Both the position numbers and the translations under genes were made by a program. Source: JAYVJH01 sp043777595 (GTDB lineage Bacteria > Bacteroidota > Bacteroidia > Cytophagales > Spirosomataceae). Taken from it: DNA of 64,000 nt. The DNA is taken from contig JAYWHT010000044.1 in the NCBI GenBank assembly GCA_043777595.1, positions 62,001 to 126,000 of the forward strand, given 5' to 3'. Positions 43,051-51,925 of this stretch are shown here, in pieces. The notes under the pieces were generated by a model, which was given only the letters and a program-made list of their open reading frames with translations, ran no database searches and was not told where the DNA came from. Each line of letters starts with the position of its first letter. Position 1 is the first letter of the stretch.

Positions 43051-43620
43051 ATGCAACTATCAAATGCTGTTTCCGATGCCCTTGTGGCCGTGATGAGTAT
43101 CGCTGTGTTCTTTCATTTTTTTGCCCGTATGTCGTTCAATGATAAAATTGTATGGGGCTTGTTTTTTTCAATCGTTGCCAGTGCGGCCGTGGCTGGTACT
43201 TGTCGATTTTTGGGAATGGCCGAAGTCGTGCCACTCCACCAGAGCCTGACATCATTAGGCGGAACGCTGGGCGTAGTGGCGCTCATGGCCGGTATTTGGA
43301 CATTAGTAAACCAACAAACGGCCTCCCGTGGGCTTTTGATTGCTATCGTTGTGGCTGGGCTGGCCTTATTTGTGTTGTTTTTAGATGTTCGTTTCAAGCC
43401 TTTTGAGCAGGTCGTTCAGTCGTTGGGTATGCTGGTTGGTATGTGTTTTGCGGTTTGGGGAATGACAAAAAAATACCAAAAATCAATCTGGATTGTGGCA
43501 GGTATTATGGTCATTGCACTTGGCACACAGGTTCTAAATCGGCTTTTACCATTCAATCCAACAGATGTTTATCACTACTCGTTGGTGGCCATGATGTACT
43601 GTTTTGGGCGAGCGGTTTGA
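43051..43620 (+). CDS. Six-to-seven-span membrane protein, unknown
   Basis: A 189-residue, almost wholly hydrophobic protein ('MQLSNAVSDALVAVMSIAVF', 'IVWGLFFSIVASAAVAGTCR', 'RGLLIAIVVAGLALFVLFLD', 'SIWIVAGIMVIALGTQVLNR'). Regularly spaced small residues and His near span ends are seen, but no family motif is recognised. It is last in the operon with the methyltransferase and UbiA-like genes, and its stop abuts the convergent glycosyltransferase-like gene. Confidence 0.65.
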   Translation: MQLSNAVSDALVAVMSIAVFFHFFARMSFNDKIVWGLFFSIVASAAVAGTCRFLGMAEVVPLHQSLTSLGGTLGVVALMAGIWTLVNQQTASRGLLIAIVVAGLALFVLFLDVRFKPFEQVVQSLGMLVGMCFAVWGMTKKYQKSIWIVAGIMVIALGTQVLNRLLPFNPTDVYHYSLVAMMYCFGRAV

Positions 43621-43621
43621 G

Positions 43622-44641
43622 TTATTTACCAATCAATCGTTTCAAAAAATCGTAGGCGTATGTGGCTACGAGCCAGCTTTTTCTTTTCAGATTGTCAGCC
43701 ATAATTTTAAAGCGAGTATCAAATCTGAGCGTAGTGGTATAGTCGTAGCTTTTGGTCAAATAATCAAGTGCATTCTGCTCGCTCAGTTTATAATTGTCGG
43801 CCTTTGAATATGCCTGAATACCCTGCCCCACACTATTAAAAGGCGAGTGAGTAGCGTATTGTTCCAACGACAAATGTTTGAACTCATAACCGTCATTGAC
43901 CATCTGATAAAACCACGTTGTACCCAAATCTGCTCCGCCCCATACTCCACCAAAACACCGTTTAGAGCCTTCTGGCAGGGTATTTTTTCTGTAAACAGCG
44001 GTATCAATCATACAGGTATATTCGTTGAGGCGGCACTCAGGTAATGGAAAATAGCGACCCGATTCAATGATTTCGATGTCTAATTTTTTTCTGGGCGTAT
44101 TTTGTAAATAATACAACTCTAAGGCTTCGGACTGAGAAAACGTGGTTTTATATTGCACAAATCCGTTGCATTTATTGGCAAACGAAGGCCCTGCAGGGCA
44201 AGACCAACATTGTCCGATTGAGCCTAAACCAGCGTATTTGCCATTACTTTCAGCATAGTTTTCTAACATCTGGCCAGCCATATCGTTGTGATAAAGCATA
44301 TCGTTGTGCATAATAAGCACAAATGGCTTATCGCTTTTTTCTAAGGCATATTGATACGGAATGCTCCAACGTAAATCTTGATTGTTTTTAACTTCCAAGT
44401 CATCGAGCGGCCCCAGTGCATAAAAATACTGGGGGTGGTAAGTTTTTACTTTTACTTTATTTTTGAGTGCATCTAAGACAACATAAATACCAGAATGAGT
44501 ATCAAAAGGTTGCTTTTTTTCGACAGTAATATAAACAGTATCAATGTGATTGTGGCTGTATTTGAGGAGAGACAATATCGAAACAATGGTCTGATAGGGC
44601 TTGCCATAGTAAACAATACTGACATCAATGTTTTTGGGCAT
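43622..44641 (-). CDS. Glycosyltransferase-like protein (GT-A fold)
   Basis: A 339-residue cytosolic protein. The N-terminus 'DVSIVYYGKPYQTIVSILSL' and 'VLIMHNDMLYHNDMAGQMLE' resemble the Rossmann part and the DxD-containing strand of GT-A enzymes; a Cys-rich segment 'CWSCPAGPSFANKCNGF' follows and a C-terminal basic helix 'IMADNLKRKSW' ends it. It looks like a group 2-type transferase for surface polysaccharide, but the family is not certain. The ATG at 44641 fits the fold best; one at 44692 would add 17 residues. Confidence 0.6.
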   Translation of the reverse strand: MPKNIDVSIVYYGKPYQTIVSILSLLKYSHNHIDTVYITVEKKQPFDTHSGIYVVLDALKNKVKVKTYHPQYFYALGPLDDLEVKNNQDLRWSIPYQYALEKSDKPFVLIMHNDMLYHNDMAGQMLENYAESNGKYAGLGSIGQCWSCPAGPSFANKCNGFVQYKTTFSQSEALELYYLQNTPRKKLDIEIIESGRYFPLPECRLNEYTCMIDTAVYRKNTLPEGSKRCFGGVWGGADLGTTWFYQMVNDGYEFKHLSLEQYATHSPFNSVGQGIQAYSKADNYKLSEQNALDYLTKSYDYTTTLRFDTRFKIMADNLKRKSWLVATYAYDFLKRLIGK

Positions 44642-44716
44642 AAAAAAACTACTTTGTTTGAAATTTTCACAAATATCAAACAAAGTAGCCATAAAATCAA
44701 GATATAAAGGCGGTTA

Positions 44717-46048
44717 TTAGTACTTAAAGACCTTTCCGCCAGCCATAACTTCCTGTGTTTTTTCGTCAAATGTTACCCTCATACCTGTACGATAGGCAGC
44801 GTTGGCCATGATGGTAGCGATGGAGTGCTGGTAGCCTGCTTCGATGGGCGCATTTGGTGTTTTGCGGTTACGCACACATTCCATCCAGTTTTTGACGTGG
44901 TTGTAGGTCAGTGGGTCGCCGCCTGTGTTTGCACCAGACTCTACCTTGACACCTTCCAATTTTAGAGGTGGCAGTAAATTGGCTTTGAGTCCCATTGCGC
45001 CTGCCTCACGCTCACGCAAGCCGCCCGTAGCACTTATTTCGTTGGTGTCTAAGTTTATCATACCGCCATTAGAATAGTATAATTCTTTGGTTTCGCCAGC
45101 CGAGTTTGAAAAGCGACTTGTAAACTGCACCTGAAAGCCAGTAGTTGGGTCGTTGAGAGGGCCATAGTCAAACACCACTGTCAGTGTATCGGGGTTTGTT
45201 CGGCCATCTTTCCATTGATAAATACCCCCATTGGCTACTGCCGACCGTGGGTGTGCCAAGCCACTAAACCAGTGTACGGTATCAATCTGGTGGCTCATCC
45301 ATTGGCCAGGAATACCTGATGAATAAGGCCAAAATAGCCTATATTCCAAGTACTTACGAGGGTCGAATGCTACTTTTGGGCGGTTAATCTGGTAGCGCAA
45401 CCAGTCCACATCGCTTTCTTTGAGTGTACTCGTTAGCTCGGGTCTGCGCCAGCGGCCGGGCTGGTTTACGTTCCACATCAACTCTACCATGACGATTGGC
45501 CCAAACTTACCCGATTTGATGTATTCGTCGGCTGCCCAATAGTTAGTGCCGCTTCTTCTTTGAGACCCGATTTGTACAATTTTTCCTGATGCTTTCACAG
45601 CTTTCAACACGGCACGGTTGTCTTCCATGGTTTCGGCCAATGGTTTTTCGCAATATACATCACAACCTGCCCTGACGGCCTCAATGGCATGAACGGCGTG
45701 CTGGAAGTCGGCGGTGCTGATAAACACTGCGTCCACCATTTTGGAGTCGTAGAGTTCGTCGTTGTTTCTAAATATTTTTACGTCGTTGCCAAGTTGTTTT
45801 TCAAGATAGGCTTTGCCTTCGTCTCGGCGGCGGTTCCAGATGTCTGACAGAGCCACCATTTCAAAATTCATACTTTTTGATAAATCTCTGAAAGGCTGCA
45901 CGTGCGAATAGCGGTGTCTATCGGCAAAACCTACGCAGGCCACTCGCACACGGTCGTTTGAGCCAATGATTTTGGCATAGCTTTTGGCCGAAAAAGCTGA
46001 TGCTGCCCCCGCCAATATTGATTGTCTAATAAAATCTCGTCTTTGCAT
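44717..46048 (-). CDS. Gfo/Idh/MocA family oxidoreductase with Tat-type signal
   Basis: A 443-residue protein starting 'MQRRDFIRQSILAGAASAFS', a twin-arginine-like export signal. The NAD(P)-binding fold follows ('RVRVACVGFADRHRYSHVQP') with the conserved 'CDVYCEKPLAETMEDNRAVL' (EKP lysine) and the C-terminal half 'GIPGQWMSHQIDTVHWFSGL'. Exported members of this family oxidise sugars, for example at C3 of glycosides. With the DUF1080 protein and the isomerase upstream it makes a plausible 3-keto-glycoside set. The ATG at 46048 is chosen because it opens the Tat-like signal; longer starts add non-homologous residues. Confidence 0.9.
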   Translation of the reverse strand: MQRRDFIRQSILAGAASAFSAKSYAKIIGSNDRVRVACVGFADRHRYSHVQPFRDLSKSMNFEMVALSDIWNRRRDEGKAYLEKQLGNDVKIFRNNDELYDSKMVDAVFISTADFQHAVHAIEAVRAGCDVYCEKPLAETMEDNRAVLKAVKASGKIVQIGSQRRSGTNYWAADEYIKSGKFGPIVMVELMWNVNQPGRWRRPELTSTLKESDVDWLRYQINRPKVAFDPRKYLEYRLFWPYSSGIPGQWMSHQIDTVHWFSGLAHPRSAVANGGIYQWKDGRTNPDTLTVVFDYGPLNDPTTGFQVQFTSRFSNSAGETKELYYSNGGMINLDTNEISATGGLREREAGAMGLKANLLPPLKLEGVKVESGANTGGDPLTYNHVKNWMECVRNRKTPNAPIEAGYQHSIATIMANAAYRTGMRVTFDEKTQEVMAGGKVFKY

Positions 46049-46133
46049 ATTTTTAGTTTGGTTATGATTATTGTTTGGTTCATACTTCTTTTTCTCTATG
46101 AATTCCATGCCTTTGCGGTCTATAATTTTTAAA

Positions 46134-46168
46134 CATGGAGGCACAGATTACATAGAGAAAAATTATTC
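46134..46168. repeat. Flanking repeat on one side of the GxxExxY gene
   Basis: 'catggaggcacagattacat' followed by 'agagaaaaatta' is closely similar to the end of the repeat at 46719-46750 ('cggaggcacagagaatatag', 'agaaaaatta'). The copies sit on opposite sides of the GxxExxY pseudogene, in the same orientation. Confidence 0.6.
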
Positions 46169-46576
46169 TTTTGGCAATTTAGCAAAGTCCGCTGTAACAA
46201 GCGATACCATTTGACTTCTTATATTTTCACAATTAAAATTTATCAATAAACCTTTGGCTTTTTGGCTTAATTTGAGGTATGAAAGTAATTGTGCTTTAAA
46301 AAGTGGAATCATCGTTTCAACCGCTTTGAGTTCGACAACTATTATATTATTTACCACAATATCCAATCGTAACTCATGCGACAATTCTTTGCCTCGCCAT
46401 ATTATTGGTACACGTTGTTGGCTCGTAACAGTAAACTCATTCTGTCGTAATTCTTCAATAAAACAAGCTTCGTAAACAGATTTTAATAAACCAGGTCATA
46501 ATTCTTTATGAACATTGATAGCACAGCCAATGATTTTATAAGAAACGTCATTGATATATTTCTGCGTAATTTCCAT
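46163..46576 (-). pseudogene. GxxExxY protein gene with an in-frame stop
   Basis: From ATG 46576 the minus strand encodes 'MEITQKYINDVSYKIIGCAI', 'NVHKEL', then TGA at codon 27 (46496-46498), then 'PGLLKSVYEACFIEELRQNE' and the full remaining domain ('HELRLDIVVNNIIVVELKAV', 'AQLLSYLKLSQKAKGLLINF'). Intact members read GPGLLESVYE here, so GGA became TGA and the name-giving Glu became Lys. The frame is otherwise uninterrupted over 138 codons. GxxExxY proteins are PD-(D/E)XK-related and of unknown role. Translation could restart at the internal ATG 46384 to give 73 residues. Confidence 0.8.
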
Positions 46577-46610
46577 TTTTCTAAATACTTTTTCGTGAAC
46601 CTCCATGACT

Positions 46611-46750
46611 TTCGTGCCTCTGTGGTAAAGAAATCAAGCACGGAGGCACAGAGAACACAAATATTTTTCCCTCCTTGAATCTTTATATTCTTCGTGCCTC
46701 TGTGGTAAAGAAATCAGACACGGAGGCACAGAGAATATAGAGAAAAATTA
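46611..46750. repeat. Two copies of an imperfect palindromic repeat, 80 bp apart
   Basis: Copies start at 46611 and 46691. Each reads ttcgtgcctctgtggtaaag, aaatca, a two-to-three-base variable part, then cacggaggcacagaga. The ends 'cgtgcctctgtg' and 'cacggaggcaca' pair over 10 of 12 positions, so each copy can form a hairpin. A half copy lies on the far side of the GxxExxY gene at 46134. Confidence 0.75.
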
Positions 46751-48112
46751 CTTCAATTCACGAATTTTAATATTCTTAAAAAATACATTATCACCATGGT
46801 CTTGAATCAAAATATGTCCTTTTGCGGCCATTCCAAAACCCTCCCAGTCTTTGTATTTGCTACGGGCAACGAGAGCCTGATAAATCTTGTCGCCACGGGT
46901 GTATTCTACTACTTTAAAACCATTCAAAAAATGCACTACTCGGTTGTCTGGATAAACCACTACACGGCCTTTGTTCCAATCCCCAATTTTTTTGACGGCA
47001 CGGCTACGGTGGCCTTCTTTGTCGGCAGGAATCAGGTCATAGAGCGAGCCAACTGTTCGGTTGCCCACCACGCCGAGTTTTGCGTCGGGGTGTTTGGCAT
47101 CGTCTAAGACTTGAAACTCTAAACCAATACCCGACTTGCCGCCTGTGTCATATTTTTCAGACACAAAATATTTTATTCCTGAGTTTGCGCCATCTGTTAG
47201 CTTAAAATCAAAAGCGAGTTCAAACGCAGCAAACTGCCCTGTCGAAACAATGTCGTTACCAGTTTCGCCGCCATCTGAGCTACTGACTGAAAGCACACCA
47301 TCGGTTATTTTCCAACGTTTTTCAGGCATTTTATCTTTGTAAATTGCTCGCCATCCATCAAAGTTTTGGCCATTAAATAACGGTTTCCAGCCCTGTGTTT
47401 TTTCATTTTCTGATATATTGTTCAATAAAAAATTTTCCACCCGAATACCCGTTTGTGGGCTTGATTTAAGGTTTTCGGTCTGGATTCTGACATTGCGCCA
47501 GCGTACTTGCTTACCTTCGTCAGTTTTGGCAATGAGTGCGTGTACTTGTAGTGAAATAAACCCTCGGGTTGTTACATCGTCAATGACGTTGGCCACTTCT
47601 ACACCATTTATAAAAGTTCTTAGACTTGTGCCGATGGCTTCGATTCTGTACTTATTCCATTGATTATTTCGTTTAAAAGCCTTCATGCCATCGGGGTTTA
47701 TTTCTGGTACATACAACCACCCACGGCGGGCTTCGTCGTATATTCCACCCGAATAGCTACGGTCTGAGGCATCGATTTCCATCTGATAGCCATGCACACG
47801 GCCATTTTCAAAATCAGGTTTTGATAGGCTACGAAACTGAATACCCGAGTTGAGCCCTTCGTCCACATTGACCTCGCACTCTAAAATAAAGTCGCCGTAG
47901 TCTTGTTCGGTACTCAAAAAAGTGTTGGGGCTGTTTGCCACAGCCGTACCTATTATTACGCCATCTTTTATTTCGTACCTGGCAGTGCCGTTCAGAATCT
48001 TCCAGCCTTTGAGTGTTTTACCGTCAAAAAGCGATTTCCAAGGGCTTTTTTGAGCAGTTGATTGACTGACTAATTGACTAATTAAGAGAATTAAAATTAA
48101 ATACTTTTTCAT
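46748..48112 (-). CDS. Double DUF1080 (3-keto-disaccharide hydrolase family) secreted protein
   Basis: A 454-residue exported protein (signal peptide 'MKKYLILILLISQLVSQSTA') with two LamG-like DUF1080 domains: the first starts 'PWKSLFDGKTLKGWKILNG' (residues 24-210) and the second 'GWKPLFNGQNFDGWRAIYKD' (about 240-453). Each has the 'NSGI(Q/K)' turn and the His/Tyr-rich face of the family. DUF1080 proteins have been shown to cleave 3-keto-glycosides. The tandem form may bind or cut larger substrates. It is 20 bp... apart from the isomerase gene upstream and separated from the oxidoreductase downstream by the GxxExxY remnant. Confidence 0.88.
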   Translation of the reverse strand: MKKYLILILLISQLVSQSTAQKSPWKSLFDGKTLKGWKILNGTARYEIKDGVIIGTAVANSPNTFLSTEQDYGDFILECEVNVDEGLNSGIQFRSLSKPDFENGRVHGYQMEIDASDRSYSGGIYDEARRGWLYVPEINPDGMKAFKRNNQWNKYRIEAIGTSLRTFINGVEVANVIDDVTTRGFISLQVHALIAKTDEGKQVRWRNVRIQTENLKSSPQTGIRVENFLLNNISENEKTQGWKPLFNGQNFDGWRAIYKDKMPEKRWKITDGVLSVSSSDGGETGNDIVSTGQFAAFELAFDFKLTDGANSGIKYFVSEKYDTGGKSGIGLEFQVLDDAKHPDAKLGVVGNRTVGSLYDLIPADKEGHRSRAVKKIGDWNKGRVVVYPDNRVVHFLNGFKVVEYTRGDKIYQALVARSKYKDWEGFGMAAKGHILIQDHGDNVFFKNIKIRELK

Positions 48113-48131
48113 TTTAAATTTTTCTGTTTGT

Positions 48132-49049
48132 TTAAATACGGTAGTTCAATGTGTTCAAGATATAGTCTCGATTGGTGGTGGCACATGATATTGGCGTTTT
48201 GTCTTTGTCAGGCACGCCGTCGAGTTCTATTATTCCCCAACCGTCGAATTTTATTTTTTTTAATGATTCAAAAACGGCTTTTATGTCCACATTTCCACGA
48301 CCAAGTTCTACAAATTTATAGGCTTTGGGGTCGTCGGGCTTATTGGGTAGTGGCGACATTGTATCTTTGAGGTGTAGCGAGTGTAGTATGTCTCGGTATT
48401 GTAAAATGGCTTTTTCGGGTTGTCCGCCACCCTGTTTGTAGTGGGCAATGTCAAGCAGTAGTTTTACATATTTTGGATTCATACCCTGAACGAGCGCATC
48501 GACTTCGTCGGGTGTTTCGCCGATTTGTGCCATGTGATTGTGGTAAACGGCTTGCACGCCCAAATCGGCTGTTTGCTGGCCAATTTTATTCATCACTTCC
48601 GAGAGTCTTTTGAGTTCTTCGGCAGCAGGCAATCTATTGGCTTGCCGTAGCATATTGGTCATCTGAATAGCCGAGCCACCCAATGCTTTGACAAAACTGG
48701 CGTGTGCCACGTGCATATCGATCGTGCTTAGTTCTTTGGCGGGATCTATTTCGACATTACCACTCGAAAACATGGCTAATTGCAGGTTTTGAGCGGTAAT
48801 CATGTCTCGTAATTCACTCATTTTATTACGAAACGGCCCAAAGGTATTGGCCCGAAGTTGAATACCCCTAAAACCCAGCGAAGCGATTTCTTTGATGGCC
48901 ACGTTGTCTCGTCCGCCCCAAGTTATGGCCGAGTAAGCTATCTGTAAATTCGTTTCTTTTAGTTTGCCAGCCAAGGCACTCGCCGAAAGTGTCGAGGCAG
49001 CCAACAGACCAGCTTGTTGCATAAAATGACGACGAGACAGAAAATCCAT
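48132..49049 (-). CDS. Exported sugar phosphate isomerase/epimerase family TIM-barrel protein
   Basis: A 305-residue protein with a Tat-like leader 'MDFLSRRHFMQQAGLLAAST', then the AP endonuclease 2-like barrel: 'AIKEIASLGFRGIQLRANTF', 'VQAVYHNHMAQIGETPDEVD', 'YVKLLLDIAHYKQGG' and 'GWGIIELDG', with the metal-binding His, Glu and Asp residues in the expected places. Relatives include inosose dehydratase and 3-keto-sugar lyases/epimerases. It starts the unit followed by the DUF1080 gene after 19 bp, which supports a joint role in modifying oxidised glycosides. Confidence 0.88.
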   Translation of the reverse strand: MDFLSRRHFMQQAGLLAASTLSASALAGKLKETNLQIAYSAITWGGRDNVAIKEIASLGFRGIQLRANTFGPFRNKMSELRDMITAQNLQLAMFSSGNVEIDPAKELSTIDMHVAHASFVKALGGSAIQMTNMLRQANRLPAAEELKRLSEVMNKIGQQTADLGVQAVYHNHMAQIGETPDEVDALVQGMNPKYVKLLLDIAHYKQGGGQPEKAILQYRDILHSLHLKDTMSPLPNKPDDPKAYKFVELGRGNVDIKAVFESLKKIKFDGWGIIELDGVPDKDKTPISCATTNRDYILNTLNYRI

Positions 49050-49158
49050 AATTGTTTGACGTTATTGATTATCAAGCAATCGACAGCTTTTTTCTACTGT
49101 ATTTTTAGTTTGGTTTTCCAAAAAGTAAATATTGCTCTTGATTGTGGCTTAGATTTTT

Positions 49159-49611
49159 TTATTTTCGTAGATTTCTAAAAAAATCTTGCATCAACATCTG
49201 TATCTCGCTCTCTAAGATACCTTTGGTGAGTTTGGTTTTGGGATGTAATATTTTTTGGTTAAGTGTGCAGTATCCCCGTTTGTTGTCAGATGCACCAAAG
49301 ACGACACGCCCTATTTGCGACCAATATAGTGCGCCAGCGCACATCACACAAGGCTCAAGCGTAACGTAGAGTGTGCAATCTTTGAGGTATTTGCTACCTA
49401 AATATTGGGTAGCGGCTGTGATGGCTAATATTTCTGCATGAGCCGTAACGTCGTTGAGTTTTTCGGTTTGGTTGTGGGTTTTGGCTATCACAATGTCGTT
49501 GCAGACTACAATCGCCCCAACAGGAATCTCGCCATTTTGAGCTGCCATTTTAGCTTCTTGAATGGCCATTTGCATAAAATAAACATCTGAAAACAAGGTA
49601 TTTATAGCCAT
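49159..49611 (-). CDS. tadA: tRNA-specific adenosine deaminase
   Basis: A 150-residue deaminase. The zinc site is 'TAHAEILAI' (His58, catalytic Glu60) and 'LEPCVMCAGAL' (Cys88, Cys91), with 'GEIPVGAIVV' before it. TadA converts A34 of tRNA-Arg(ACG) to inosine. Its ATG at 49611 overlaps the corA 3' end by 10 bp, so it is coupled to corA and DUF1003 in one operon. An internal Met13 is an alternative start. Confidence 0.93.
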   Translation of the reverse strand: MAINTLFSDVYFMQMAIQEAKMAAQNGEIPVGAIVVCNDIVIAKTHNQTEKLNDVTAHAEILAITAATQYLGSKYLKDCTLYVTLEPCVMCAGALYWSQIGRVVFGASDNKRGYCTLNQKILHPKTKLTKGILESEIQMLMQDFFRNLRK

Positions 49612-50507
49612 TTTTTACGCTTGAACCACTGATAAATCACCAACGACGTTATCACTACCACTACCCAAACCATTGGGTAGCCATATTGCCACTTAAACTC
49701 GGGTATATGCTCGAAGTTCATACCATATACACCAACCAAAAATGTAGCAGGCATAAAAAACACTGAAAATATCGTCAGAATCTTCATTACTTCGTTGGTT
49801 TTTTGTGCCGAAATAGACAGATAAATACCAAGTAGGTTATTTACATCGTCGTGGGTTTGTTCATAAATCATCGAAATTTTCAAATGTTGGTCTCGCAATT
49901 CTTGAATATACGGGTTGGTAGGTTGGTTGGCATATATTTGATTTATTACGTCATACATCAAAATAAAAATTCGTTTGCTGATACTGGTCTGGTGTTTGAT
50001 AAAATACAACTTTTTTTGAAAGGACGGAATTGCATTCTTCAAAAACACCAATCGCTCGTACTCGTCAATTTCATCGGCCAACATCAGCGCAGGTGCCTCG
50101 TAACTATTGAGCGCCTGTCGTAGTATTTTGGTCAGTAGTTGGTCGGAGGTGAGTATGGAGTTTGAAGCGGTATATCGGTGGGCAATTTCTGATAAAAAAG
50201 GTTGTTTTTGCCGATGAATGGTTATCAGAAAATCGTGGCTATAAAAAATGGCAATCTTACTTGTCATTTCCTGAATAGTGCTGGGGTGGGCTTTTGTTTT
50301 GCAGTCAAATAACCTAATAATCAAAAAATTATAGTTGTCTATGTGTTCAAATTTTGGCAAATGCCCTGCTTCCAGACAATCTTGGACGGTGTAGTGGTGT
50401 AGGTGATAGTGCTGTACAATATCATTTAGTTCTGTTTTGGTTGGCTCGCAGAGGTCAATCCATAAGAAGGGCTGAGTGGCAGACTGCTCAACAAAAATAT
50501 TAGTCAT
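49602..50507 (-). CDS. corA: CorA family magnesium/divalent cation channel
   Basis: A 301-residue protein with a large N-terminal cytosolic domain of alternating helices and two C-terminal membrane spans. The first span is followed by the defining selectivity motif in 'FLVGVYGMNFEHIPEF' (Gly-Met-Asn). The last residues 'YQWFKRKKWL' are the usual basic tail. It forms pentamers that admit Mg2+. The ATG overlaps the stop of the DUF1003 gene by 4 bp (ATGA). Confidence 0.94.
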   Translation of the reverse strand: MTNIFVEQSATQPFLWIDLCEPTKTELNDIVQHYHLHHYTVQDCLEAGHLPKFEHIDNYNFLIIRLFDCKTKAHPSTIQEMTSKIAIFYSHDFLITIHRQKQPFLSEIAHRYTASNSILTSDQLLTKILRQALNSYEAPALMLADEIDEYERLVFLKNAIPSFQKKLYFIKHQTSISKRIFILMYDVINQIYANQPTNPYIQELRDQHLKISMIYEQTHDDVNNLLGIYLSISAQKTNEVMKILTIFSVFFMPATFLVGVYGMNFEHIPEFKWQYGYPMVWVVVVITSLVIYQWFKRKKWL

Positions 50508-51037
50508 TTGATTCTTAGCTCAATGTTTTTCAAGATTTCCATTTGCTTGGCTTGGCTATCAAACAACACTTTGATTTGCTCTTCCAAAAGCAAATCCATT
50601 TTTTGGTGCAATGCCCTGATTTCGAGTTCGGCTTTGAGATTTATTAGATAATCATTTTCGGCTCTAATCCTGTCTTGTTCTTCTTGTCTATTTTGGCTCA
50701 TCATAATGATTGGTGCCTGCAAGGCCGCAATACACGACAAAATTAGATTCATTAAAATAAACGGATAAGGGTCGAAATTGTCGTTTTTGGGGGCTATCGT
50801 ATTGAAAGCAATCCAGATAACGAGAATGATAAAAAACGAAATAATAAAAGCCCAACTACCGCCAAATCGTGCTACTTTGTCCGACAACTTTTGTCCACCT
50901 GTCAAAACTTCAATCGGTGGGTGAAGTAGGTTTTCGATGATGAGGGTTTCGTCTTCGATGGCTTTTTTGACGATAGCCCGAAGTTTTTTTAGCTGCCTCG
51001 ATTCAGCAATCAGTAGGTTATCAATGTCTTTGTCCAT
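50504..51037 (-). CDS. DUF1003 membrane protein
   Basis: A 177-residue protein starting 'MDKDIDNLLIAESRQLKKL'. Two membrane spans, 'SWAFIISFFIILVIWIAFNT' and 'FILMNLILSCIAALQAPIIM', surround the family's conserved 'FDPYPFILMNL' loop, followed by 'SQNRQEEQDRIRAENDYLIN' and a long coiled-coil tail. DUF1003 function is not established. The ATG at 51037 is preferred; a longer start would run into the clpP terminator hairpin. It is coupled to corA. Confidence 0.9.
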   Translation of the reverse strand: MDKDIDNLLIAESRQLKKLRAIVKKAIEDETLIIENLLHPPIEVLTGGQKLSDKVARFGGSWAFIISFFIILVIWIAFNTIAPKNDNFDPYPFILMNLILSCIAALQAPIIMMSQNRQEEQDRIRAENDYLINLKAELEIRALHQKMDLLLEEQIKVLFDSQAKQMEILKNIELRIK

Positions 51038-51049
51038 AGTGAGTATGTA

Positions 51050-51092
51050 TAAAAAAATATCCGTTGCCAACTTTTCTCTGACAACGGATATT
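51050..51092 (-). terminator. Intrinsic terminator of clpP
   Basis: On the minus strand an 11-bp stem (aatatccgttg and its partner at 51082-51092) with a 15-base loop is followed by a run of seven T. It begins 14 bp beyond the clpP stop and separates it from the DUF1003-corA-tadA unit. Confidence 0.8.
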
Positions 51093-51106
51093 CATCGTAA
51101 ATATGG

Positions 51107-51778
51107 CTATTTTTTGGCCATTACTTCGTCTATCAAGCCGTATTCTTTGGCTTCGCTGGCTCTAAACCACTTGTCTCGGTCAGAGGCTGTTTCGATTTCT
51201 TGGTAAGTGCGGCCAGAGTGCGAGGCTATGATGGAGTAGAGATCTTTTTCTAATTCCAGCATTTCTTTCATCGTTACCTGCATATCTTTGGACGTACCCT
51301 GTGAGCCACCCGATGGCTGGTGAATCATCACCCGTGCGTGTGGCAACGCCGACCGTTTGCCTGGCGCACCACCCGTGAGCAATACCGCTCCCATTGAGGC
51401 CGCCAAACTCGTGCAGACTGTGCCTACATCGGGCTTGATGAGCTGCATTGTGTCATAAATCCCCAAGCCAGCATATACCGACCCACCCGGGCTGTTGATG
51501 TACATGACGATGTCTTTTTTAGAATCGACCGATTCCAAAAACAACATTTGTGCTACCACAATATTAGCAAATTGGTCATCGACGGGTAAGCCAAAAAAGA
51601 TAATGCGGTCGGCCATAAGGCGAGAAAACACATCTACTTCTCTAAAATTCATGGGGCGTTCTTCGATAATGGAGCGAGTCATGTTTTGAACGCTGTGATT
51701 GGCGGCGGCATCGACCGTTAGGCCGTTGAGGCCACGGTGCTTCACTGCATATTTACGAAATTCTTGTCCGTAGTTCAT
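51107..51778 (-). CDS. clpP: ATP-dependent Clp protease proteolytic subunit
   Basis: A 223-residue serine protease. The triad is Ser128 in 'CTSLAASMGAVL', His153 in 'VMIHQPSGG' and Asp202 in 'ASDRDKWFRA'. 'MYINSPGGSVYAGLGIYDTM' is the family hallmark. It forms a 14-mer with ClpX or ClpA/C. clpX is not adjacent. The first 25 residues are a propeptide-like extension. Confidence 0.96.
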   Translation of the reverse strand: MNYGQEFRKYAVKHRGLNGLTVDAAANHSVQNMTRSIIEERPMNFREVDVFSRLMADRIIFFGLPVDDQFANIVVAQMLFLESVDSKKDIVMYINSPGGSVYAGLGIYDTMQLIKPDVGTVCTSLAASMGAVLLTGGAPGKRSALPHARVMIHQPSGGSQGTSKDMQVTMKEMLELEKDLYSIIASHSGRTYQEIETASDRDKWFRASEAKEYGLIDEVMAKK

Positions 51779-51925
51779 GGAAGTTTTTATGATGGATAAT
51801 AAATTGATTGACTAATAAATTTGCTTACTACATTTAACTCTAAAATAATCTATTTAGTTCTCTTCAAGGGCTTCAAGACAATGACTATAGGCTTAGAAAA
51901 CTGACGTATTGTATTTTTAAAATCA

